5,912 bases of DNA from an uncultured Rhizobiaceae group bacterium (GTDB lineage: Bacteria; Pseudomonadota; Alphaproteobacteria; Rhizobiales; Rhizobiaceae), in NCBI GenBank assembly GCA_937923355.1, contig CALAIO010000016.1, positions 1 to 5,912 of the forward strand, in the 5' to 3' direction. The notes beneath the pieces were generated by a model, which saw nothing but the letters and a program-made list of their open reading frames with translations, did not search any database and was not told the origin of the DNA. The stretch's first letter is position 1; the number at the start of each line of letters is the position of its first letter. This document shows positions 1-4,843 of this stretch, one piece after another. A program made the translations under genes and the position numbers.

Positions 1-147
1 AAAGAGATCATTCGCAAGGCAGCCTTCGTGCCAAAGAAACGTATCCCGACCAGACCCTCACTAGGCGCGAAAAAACGCAGACTTGAAAGTAAAGCCAAGC
101 GCGGCTCTGTAAAAAAGACGCGCAGTGGCAAGATTGATTTGGATTAG
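1..147 (+). CDS. arfB: C-terminal fragment of peptidyl-tRNA hydrolase ArfB (YaeJ), ribosome rescue
   Basis: Only the last 48 codons and a TAG stop lie in the window; the start is cut off. The visible peptide is very basic and contains PKKRIPTRPSLGAKKRRLES followed by more Lys and Arg. This is the form of the ArfB/YaeJ tail, which in the family enters the empty mRNA channel of a stalled ribosome while the upstream GGQ domain hydrolyses the peptidyl-tRNA. The GGQ domain is outside the window, so catalytic residues cannot be checked. The gene converges on dadA with only 9 bases between the two stop codons, and no U-tailed hairpin follows it. A class I release-factor-like relative is the alternative, but the PTRPS..AKKRRLE pattern favours ArfB. 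Confidence 0.8.
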   Translation, partial: KEIIRKAAFVPKKRIPTRPSLGAKKRRLESKAKRGSVKKTRSGKIDLD

Positions 148-156
148 GCCGACTTT

Positions 157-1401
157 TTAAGCCACCATGGCAGAATTACTTTGGTGCGCTTTTAGCACTT
201 CTTCTGCCACCAATTCAGCTGTTGCTGCTGAAAGTGTCCAGCCTAAATGCCCGTGTCCTGTATTGTAGAAAACGCGAGACTTCTTACCAGTACCTACTTT
301 GGGTAGCATGTTTGGCATCATGGGGCGAAGGCCGGCCCACGGCGTTACAAATTCCGTTGAGACTTCCGGGAAAAGTTTTTCGCACCATTTGGTAAGTGGT
401 TTGATACGGTCATCACGAATGTCCAGATTGTAGCCGTTAAATTCAGCAGTCCCCGCAATACGAAAACGATCTTTACCCAAACGGCTTGTAACAATCTTTG
501 CTTTATCATCCAGAAGGCTCACCCAAGGCGCACCGTTCTGGCTTTTCACACTGTTTAAGTGAACGGTAATGGAATAGCCTTTGACCGGATAAATGTTTAC
601 GCGGTCACCCATTTGCGCGGCCAGATCACGGCTTCTAACACCTGCACAAATAACAATGCCATCATATTCATTTTGAATACGAATGCCGTCATCATCACGC
701 CAGTGAATTTGAACACCGTCATTTGAGTGCTTGAGCGTTTCTACTTCGCAGCCATAATGAAATTCTACACCGCGTCTTTTACAGGCTTCAGACAAGCCTT
801 TCGCATAGGCGTGAATATCGCCGGTAAAATCACTAACCGTATAAAGGCCACCAATAAAGTTGCGCGTTAGCGCTGGTTCAAGTTTTCTGATTTCTTCAAC
901 ACTGACTTCACGGCGATCAAGTCCACCTGCGCCTAGCAGATCATTGACTTTACGGGCATGGGCAAATTCTTTTTCATCATCATAAACATGTAAGATGCCT
1001 CTATCTTCACAATGAAAATCAAAGCCTTCTTTCTCTGCATGTCCTTTTAAGTGTTCGCGGGCAGCAATCGCGAGTTCAACGGTTTTGATGGTGTTATCCT
1101 TATAGCCTGGAATATTTGCCATGAATTCCGTCATCCATGAAAACTTGTGCCAGCTTGGCTTAGGGTTCACAAGCAAGGGCGCACCCGGTTCAAACATCCA
1201 TTTGATACCTTTTAAAACAGTTGCCCAGCGGTTCCAGACTTCTGCATTGGAAGCTGACAATTGTCCGCCATTTGCAAAAGAAGTTTCCATGGCCGCATAG
1301 CGGTTACGGTCAAATACCGTAACCTCAAAGCCTCGTTCCAATAGTGAATAAGCAGTGGTGATGCCTGTAATACCAGCACCGATGACAGCAATTTTACGCA
1401 T
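157..1401 (-). CDS. dadA: D-amino-acid dehydrogenase-like FAD oxidoreductase (DadA family)
   Basis: A 414-residue FAD-dependent enzyme of the DAO/DadA family, which oxidatively deaminates D-amino acids (classically D-alanine) or glycine-like substrates to 2-oxo acids and ammonia, normally passing electrons to the membrane chain. The N-terminal dinucleotide-binding fold has GAGITG at residues 8-13 and an acidic end of strand 2 (VTVFDR, Asp31). Further family blocks are ANGGQLS (43-49), VICAG (250-254), YPVKGYS (271-277), WAGLRPMMP (355-363) and NTGHGHLGW (380-388). Length is normal and no signal peptide is seen. The start at 1401 is chosen because MRKIAVIGAG begins the fold and an AAGGA Shine-Dalgarno lies 8 bases upstream. 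The open frame continues upstream to 1533 only because it reads through riboswitch aptamer 2. The glycine riboswitch in the leader points to glycine, or an amino acid metabolised with it, as the physiological substrate; that is inference. Exact substrate specificity is not readable from the sequence. Confidence 0.9.
   Translation of the reverse strand: MRKIAVIGAGITGITTAYSLLERGFEVTVFDRNRYAAMETSFANGGQLSASNAEVWNRWATVLKGIKWMFEPGAPLLVNPKPSWHKFSWMTEFMANIPGYKDNTIKTVELAIAAREHLKGHAEKEGFDFHCEDRGILHVYDDEKEFAHARKVNDLLGAGGLDRREVSVEEIRKLEPALTRNFIGGLYTVSDFTGDIHAYAKGLSEACKRRGVEFHYGCEVETLKHSNDGVQIHWRDDDGIRIQNEYDGIVICAGVRSRDLAAQMGDRVNIYPVKGYSITVHLNSVKSQNGAPWVSLLDDKAKIVTSRLGKDRFRIAGTAEFNGYNLDIRDDRIKPLTKWCEKLFPEVSTEFVTPWAGLRPMMPNMLPKVGTGKKSRVFYNTGHGHLGWTLSAATAELVAEEVLKAHQSNSAMVA
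168..209. repeat. Nested inverted repeat in the 3' end of dadA, next to the convergent stops
   Basis: An 8-bp perfect inverted repeat, TGGCAGAA at 168-175 and TTCTGCCA at 202-209, encloses a second one, GTGC at 184-187 and GCAC at 195-198. It can fold in the RNA of either strand. It lies within the last codons of dadA and just beyond the arfB stop. Neither arm is followed by a T-run on either strand, so it is not a standard intrinsic terminator. It may still protect the 3' end of the arfB or dadA transcript, or may be accidental. Confidence 0.4.
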
Positions 1402-1407
1402 GAGTTT

Positions 1408-1470
1408 GTTCCTTTTGACAGTGTGCGTTATCCTGCGCAATGCAGGGACGTTTCCCATCTGTCTTGGAAC
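1408..1470 (-). promoter_or_regulatory. Candidate expression platform: SD of dadA pairs with the 3' edge of glycine aptamer 2
   Basis: On the dadA transcript the 3' strand of aptamer 2 reads GTTCC (1470-1466), AA, GACAG (1463-1459). Just before the start codon comes CTGTC (1421-1417), AAAA, GGAAC (1412-1408). The two segments can form 5 + 5 base pairs around a small internal loop, and this buries the Shine-Dalgarno AAGGA (1414-1410). The GACAG arm overlaps the closing stem of aptamer 2, so the two folds exclude each other. The predicted result is SD hidden without glycine and free with glycine, an ON switch acting on translation. The segment between the arms holds a small hairpin, GGGA (1456-1453) with TCCC (1448-1445). 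No U-run that would indicate a transcription terminator is present. Confidence 0.55.
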
Positions 1471-1642
1471 CTGAGAGCTTGTGACAGAATTAAGCCTGCC
1501 ATTTCTCCTTCGGTGGATGAATTTCTTCATCACTCTCCAGATTGTCCTGGGGCAAACAAGCCCGAATGATGCAGTTCTTTTGCCTGAGAGTTTCCGGGTG
1601 TTGCTCCTTCGGCGCTGAACTCGAAGCTCAGTCTCTCCTGCA
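1457..1642 (-). ncRNA. Tandem glycine riboswitch (two gcvT-type aptamers) upstream of dadA
   Basis: Two glycine aptamers in series are read on the minus strand. Aptamer 1 (1642-1570) is closed by TGCAG with CTGCA. It contains GGAGAGA, a 7-bp P2 hairpin with a TCG loop, the conserved GCCGAAGGAGCAA, and AACTCTCAGGCAAAAGAAC. Aptamer 2 (1542-1457) is closed by ATCT with AGAT and contains GGAGAG, a P2 hairpin, ACCGAAGGAGAAATGG and GCTCTCAGG, ending in GACAG. These are the signature blocks of the gcvT-type glycine riboswitch. The linker of about 27 nt can form its own hairpin (GGGC 1563-1560 with GCCC 1553-1550). In this family, binding usually turns on genes that consume glycine, such as the cleavage system; here the controlled gene is the amino-acid dehydrogenase dadA. 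Confidence 0.95.
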
Positions 1643-1660
1643 CATCTTTAAGACAAGGAT

Positions 1661-1689
1661 TTCATGCCAGAATTTAAGCAAAACTTCAA
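1661..1689 (-). promoter_or_regulatory. Possible promoter for the riboswitch-dadA transcript
   Basis: On the minus strand TTGAAG (1689-1684) is followed after 17 bases by CATGAA (1666-1661). The -35 match is fair and the -10 match poor (3 of 6). Its placement supports it: transcription would begin near 1654, about 12 nt before aptamer 1. No better hexamer pair was found in the interval. Confidence 0.25.
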
Positions 1690-1704
1690 GCCTCAGCAGA
1701 ACAC

Positions 1705-1733
1705 TTGCAAACACATCCATTTGAGCGTATATA
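1705..1733 (+). promoter_or_regulatory. Sigma70-type promoter of the rimP-nusA-infB operon
   Basis: TTGCAA (1705-1710) and TATATA (1728-1733) are separated by exactly 17 bases, predicting a start site near 1740 and a leader of about 100 nt before rimP. The -10 element lies inside a perfect 7-bp inverted repeat (1719-1743). It is the best promoter-like pair in the dadA-rimP interval on this strand, and its -35 is about 15 bp from that of the putative dadA promoter, facing the opposite way. Confidence 0.6.
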
Positions 1734-1743
1734 GAACTCAAAT
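1719..1743. repeat. Perfect inverted repeat centred on the rimP -10 element (possible operator)
   Basis: ATTTGAG (1719-1725) and CTCAAAT (1737-1743) are perfect inverted copies 11 bases apart, centred on base 1731 within the predicted -10 hexamer. The size and position fit an operator for a dimeric regulator, but no regulator is known from this sequence and a 7-bp repeat can arise by chance. Confidence 0.35.
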
Positions 1744-1760
1744 TCTCCGTATCATTCGCG

Positions 1761-1793
1761 AGAGTGGGCGCTACCCAGCACCCGCTCTTTTTT
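1761..1793 (+). terminator. Terminator-like hairpin in the rimP leader (possible attenuator)
   Basis: A 12-position stem pairs 1761-1772 (AGAGTGGGCGCT) with 1777-1788 (AGCACCCGCTCT). It has one G-T wobble and one C-A mismatch, a loop ACCC, and a run of six T from 1788 to 1793: the form of an intrinsic terminator. The gene behind it, dadA, is divergent, so there is no nearby plus-strand message to end here. The hairpin begins about 20 nt after the predicted rimP start site and therefore probably acts within the operon's own leader. A weaker competing fold, ATTCTC (1742-1747) with GAGAGT (1760-1765), overlaps its 5' arm. Attenuator hairpins ahead of rimP are known in enterobacteria; equivalence here is inference. 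Confidence 0.7.
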
Positions 1794-1838
1794 AATGTCT
1801 AAACGGAAGTAACGAAAAGTCAGGAAATATCGCAGTTC

Positions 1839-2426
1839 ATGTCTGATGCGCGTATCATAGTAGAATCCGGTGTTGATGCAAAAGTTGCCAACATCATAGA
1901 GCCAGAGATTGAAGATCTGGGCTATAGACTTGTGCGTGTTAAATTATCAAACATCAACGGTGCAACGCTACAGATTATGGCGGAACGCCCAGATGGCACG
2001 ATGAACGTCGCAGGTTGCGAAGAAGTATCTCGCGCCATATCACCAATACTCGATATTGAAGACCCGATTAGCCAGGCGTATCATCTGGAAATATCTTCAC
2101 CGGGCATCGATCGTCCGCTGGTGCGTCTATCTGATTTTGTGACATGGGCAGGTCATACTGCAAAACTTGAAACACACCAGATAATCAACGGCCGTAAGCG
2201 CTATAAGGGTATGATCATATCTGTTTCAGGCAATGATATTACCTTCCGTCGTGAAGCGCCAAATGAAGGTGAAGAGCCAGAGTTTGTCTTACCGATTACC
2301 GAGATTAAAGACGCAAAATTGGTCATGACGGATGACTTGATTACAGAAGCCCTGAAGCGCGACAAGGCGTTAAGGGAAGCAAACGGAATTGAAGATGGAG
2401 ATGAAACTCCATCTGCAGAAAACTAG
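1839..2426 (+). CDS. rimP: Ribosome maturation factor RimP
   Basis: A 195-residue cytoplasmic protein that binds the maturing 30S subunit and aids its assembly. The N-terminal alpha/beta domain (about 10-95) starts with [18 protein letters not shown], continues with the [18 protein letters not shown] block and ends in the family signature [12 protein letters not shown] (83-94). A C-terminal SH3-like barrel follows (about 98-165). Residues 170-195 form an acidic tail, of the kind seen in alphaproteobacterial members. The ATG at 1839 gives the expected N-terminus. Its Shine-Dalgarno is only AGGA at 1822-1825, 13 bases away, so initiation may be modest. It is the first gene of the operon, with an 83-base gap to nusA, and is preceded by the leader hairpin. 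Confidence 0.95.
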   Translation: MSDARIIVESGVDAKVANIIEPEIEDLGYRLVRVKLSNINGATLQIMAERPDGTMNVAGCEEVSRAISPILDIEDPISQAYHLEISSPGIDRPLVRLSDFVTWAGHTAKLETHQIINGRKRYKGMIISVSGNDITFRREAPNEGEEPEFVLPITEIKDAKLVMTDDLITEALKRDKALREANGIEDGDETPSAEN

Positions 2427-2497
2427 AAAACGAAATTGCATGGATTTTTAAAAACTCATGCAGCACTTAATATCAGTCTGCAAGATGCAGATGGTCA

Positions 2498-2503
2498 AAG
2501 GAG
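2498..2503 (+). promoter_or_regulatory. Shine-Dalgarno site of nusA
   Basis: AAGGAG lies 6 bases before the ATG at 2510 and fixes that start. It is the strongest ribosome binding site in the operon, much better than those of rimP or ylxR. A small hairpin (TCTGC 2477-2481 with GCAGA 2487-2491) lies just upstream and leaves the site free. Confidence 0.7.
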
Positions 2504-2509
2504 AGTGTC

Positions 2510-4144
2510 ATGGCAGTCAGTGCTAACAGGTTGGAATTGTTGCAAATCGCAGATGCGGTTGCGCGTGAAAAAGCGATTGATAAGGAAATCGTTATTAACG
2601 CGATGGCAAATGCTATCGAGAAAGCAGCAAAGTCACGTTATGGTCAGGAAACCAATGTTCACGTGAACGTGGATACCAAAACCGGTGACATTAACCTGAA
2701 ACGCCTGTTGGAAGTTGTTGAGGTTGTAGAAGACCATACAACTCAAATTTCGCTAGAGCTTGCCCGTGATACAGAAGCGTCAATTGAAATTGGTGATTAT
2801 GTGTCCGAGCCGCTTCCGCCAATGGACTTTGGCCGTATTGCTGCGCAATCTGCAAAGCAGGTTATTGTGCAACAAGTACGTGATGCGGAGCGTGATCGTC
2901 AGTTTGAAGAATATAAAGACCGCGTTGGCGAAATCATCAACGGTACTGTTAAGCGTGTTGAATACGGCAATGTTATTGTTGACCTTGGTAAAGGCGAAGC
3001 CATCATTCGTCGTGATGAAACCATTCCGCGCGAGAATTTCCGCTATGGCGACCGTGTTCGCGCCTATCTTTATGATGTGCGCCGCGAACAGCGTGGCCCT
3101 CAGATTTTCTTGTCACGCACACACCCGCAGTTCATGTCCAAGCTCTTCACAATGGAAGTGCCTGAGATTTATGACGGTGTGATTGAACTTAAATCAGTTG
3201 CACGTGATCCGGGCTCACGTGCCAAGATTGCGGTTATTTCAAACGATTCAGCGATTGACCCGGTTGGTGCCTGTGTGGGTATGCGCGGGTCACGCGTTCA
3301 GGCTGTTGTTGGCGAGCTTCAAGGCGAGAAAATTGATATCATTCCTTGGTCACCAGAGCCAGCAAGTTTCATTGTGAACGCATTGCAGCCGGCAGAAGTT
3401 GCCAAGGTTGTTTTGGATGAAGATGCCGAGCGCATTGAAGTTGTTGTGCCGGATGATCAGCTTTCACTTGCCATTGGTCGTCGCGGTCAAAACGTGCGTC
3501 TTGCTTCTCAGCTGACCGGTTGGGACATTGATATTATGACTGAAGAAGACGAAAGCACACGTCGCCAGTCAGAATTTGAAGCAAGTGCAAAAGCATTTAC
3601 GGAAGCGCTTAACGTCGATGAAATGGTTGCGCAATTGCTTGCATCAGAAGGCTTCTCTTCACTCGAAGAAGTTGCTTACGTTGATATGCTCGAAATCGCT
3701 TCGATTGAAGGCTTTGATGACGAAACCGCAGAAGAGCTACAAGCGCGCGCAAAAGAGTTTATCGAGAAACAGGAAAATGCACTTGATGATGAGCGTAAAG
3801 CGCTTGGCGTTGCAGACGAGCTGCTTGAGATTGATGGTTTGACAATGCCAATGCTTGTAACGCTTGGCAAAGATGACATTAAAACCATGGAAGACTTTGC
3901 AGGTTGTGCTGCGGATGATCTCATCGGCTGGACAGAGCGTAAAGACGGCGAAACAACCCGTTTCCCAGGTACACTTGATGAATATAAAATCTCTCGCGTT
4001 GATGCAGATGCCATGGTCATGCAGGCACGTGTTAAAGCGGGCTGGATAACAGAAGAAGAACTGGCTGCTGCCAACGCTGAGCCAGAGCCTGAAGTTGAAG
4101 AAGTAGTCGAAGAGGAAACAAAGAAAACAGGACGTATTTTCTAA
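2510..4144 (+). CDS. nusA: Transcription termination/antitermination factor NusA
   Basis: A 544-residue NusA that binds RNA polymerase and nascent RNA and modulates pausing, intrinsic and Rho-dependent termination, and antitermination on rRNA operons. Domains in order: N-terminal polymerase-binding domain (about 4-125); S1 domain (about 137-203, beginning GEIINGTVKRVEYGNVIVDL); KH1 (about 230-280, loop GMRG at 257-260); KH2 (about 305-345, loop GRRG at 323-326 in the block QLSLAIGRRGQNVRLASQL). Two C-terminal helix-hairpin-helix repeats follow: 370-420 (EMVAQLLASEGFSSLEEVAY) and a more divergent one at about 432-515. The acidic end, about 520-538, is rich in Glu. This proteobacterial layout is longer than the Firmicute form, which lacks the C-terminal repeats. 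The start at ATG 2510 has a strong Shine-Dalgarno. The next gene begins 14 bases after the stop, so the two are probably translated in sequence. Confidence 0.98.
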   Translation: MAVSANRLELLQIADAVAREKAIDKEIVINAMANAIEKAAKSRYGQETNVHVNVDTKTGDINLKRLLEVVEVVEDHTTQISLELARDTEASIEIGDYVSEPLPPMDFGRIAAQSAKQVIVQQVRDAERDRQFEEYKDRVGEIINGTVKRVEYGNVIVDLGKGEAIIRRDETIPRENFRYGDRVRAYLYDVRREQRGPQIFLSRTHPQFMSKLFTMEVPEIYDGVIELKSVARDPGSRAKIAVISNDSAIDPVGACVGMRGSRVQAVVGELQGEKIDIIPWSPEPASFIVNALQPAEVAKVVLDEDAERIEVVVPDDQLSLAIGRRGQNVRLASQLTGWDIDIMTEEDESTRRQSEFEASAKAFTEALNVDEMVAQLLASEGFSSLEEVAYVDMLEIASIEGFDDETAEELQARAKEFIEKQENALDDERKALGVADELLEIDGLTMPMLVTLGKDDIKTMEDFAGCAADDLIGWTERKDGETTRFPGTLDEYKISRVDADAMVMQARVKAGWITEEELAAANAEPEPEVEEVVEEETKKTGRIF

Positions 4145-4158
4145 TCGGGAAATAGGTT

Positions 4159-4761
4159 TTGGTGCAAGACATGAACCCGCGTACCTGCATCGTAACAAGG
4201 CAAGAGAAATCTCCTGATGAGATGATCCGGTTTGTTATCGGTCCTGAGTGTCAGGTTTTTCCGGACTTGCAGCGCAAACTCCCCGGCAGGGGCGTTTGGG
4301 TAAGTGCAAAACGGGAGCTATTGGAACAAGCTGTTTCAAAAAAGCTTTTTGCACGAGGGTTCAAAGACAAGGTCAATGCAGATGATACGCTGCCCCAGCT
4401 TGTTGAAGATATCATGCGCCAAACGTCTCTGCAGGCCTTGGCAATGACCAAAAAGGCAGGGCTTGTTGCAACAGGTCAGGCGAAAGCCGAGGCTATGATA
4501 AGAGAGGCTGCCGCATTAGCCTTGCTACAGGCAAGCGATGCAGGTACTGACGGAGTAAAGAAGCTGGCTGCAGCTCTAAAGGCGCAGAAAGTTTATGAGA
4601 ATAATGAAACGCTATTGATTGATGAATTTACCAGCGAAGAACTGGATAAAACATTAAATGGCACAAACACTATGTATGTTGCATTGCTTAAGGGCGGTGC
4701 GTCGCAAAAATTGGTAGAAATGATAAGTCGATTGATGAATTATAAAGCGTCAGCTAGTTAA
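4159..4761 (+). CDS. ylxR: YlxR (DUF448) RNA-binding protein fused to an L7Ae-like domain
   Basis: A 200-residue predicted RNA-binding protein. Residues 8-70 are a YlxR/DUF448 domain with RTCIVTR (8-14), the central MIRFV, KLPGRGVWV (40-48) and the closing KKLFARGF (61-68). Residues 90-193 resemble the ribosomal L7Ae/L30e/YlxQ fold: ALAMTKKAGLVATGQAKAEA, then LALLQASDAG, then a TMYVALLKGG strand. In Firmicutes these domains are separate genes, ylxR and ylxQ, at the same place between nusA and infB; here they are one polypeptide. The cellular role is poorly known; YlxR has been linked to RNase P and ribosome function in other bacteria. The start is uncertain. TTG at 4159 and GTG at 4162 have GGGAA at 4147-4151 at suitable spacing, while the first ATG (4171) has no good site and leaves only three residues before the conserved Cys. 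An in-frame TAG at 4153 excludes anything longer. Confidence 0.88.
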   Translation: MVQDMNPRTCIVTRQEKSPDEMIRFVIGPECQVFPDLQRKLPGRGVWVSAKRELLEQAVSKKLFARGFKDKVNADDTLPQLVEDIMRQTSLQALAMTKKAGLVATGQAKAEAMIREAAALALLQASDAGTDGVKKLAAALKAQKVYENNETLLIDEFTSEELDKTLNGTNTMYVALLKGGASQKLVEMISRLMNYKASAS

Positions 4762-4771
4762 AATGCATCGA

Positions 4772-4800
4772 TTAAAACAAAATACTGGATTTTATATGAT
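4772..4800 (+). promoter_or_regulatory. Possible internal promoter ahead of infB
   Basis: The 82-base ylxR-infB gap is AT-rich and holds TTAAAA (4772-4777), a 17-base spacer and TATGAT (4795-4800). The -10 matches 5 of 6 consensus positions and the -35 matches 4 of 6. A start near 4807 would give a leader of about 37 nt containing a small hairpin, AGCC (4814-4817) with GGCT (4824-4827). AT-rich DNA produces such matches easily, so this is tentative. Confidence 0.3.
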
Positions 4801-4843
4801 ATAAAGTCCAAAAAGCCCAAACAGGCTACTGATAAGGTAAAGT

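Noticed and set aside
1542..1724. Small plus-strand open frame of 60 codons between dadA and rimP
   Set aside because: It is the antisense of glycine aptamer 1 plus promoter DNA, with no ribosome binding site and no recognisable protein features.
1761..1793. The hairpin as an ordinary terminator of an upstream plus-strand gene
   Set aside because: The nearest upstream plus-strand gene ends at 147, and dadA is transcribed the other way from near 1654, so no neighbouring transcript would end here.
2437..2491. Two small hairpins in the rimP-nusA gap as a terminator or riboswitch
   Set aside because: Each has only 5 bp (TGCAT with ATGCA across a 16-base loop; TCTGC with GCAGA), lacks a T-run and matches no RNA family I recognise.
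2436..2666. Plus-strand open frame spanning the rimP-nusA gap
   Set aside because: It overlaps the start of nusA in another frame, and the nusA Shine-Dalgarno and conserved N-terminus show which frame is real.
3676..4198. Two minus-strand open frames of 132 and 153 codons opposite nusA and the ylxR start
   Set aside because: They are shadows of clearly conserved NusA sequence; their composition (Ser-rich, or Phe/Cys-rich) is what such antisense frames give, and no promoter or ribosome binding site is evident.
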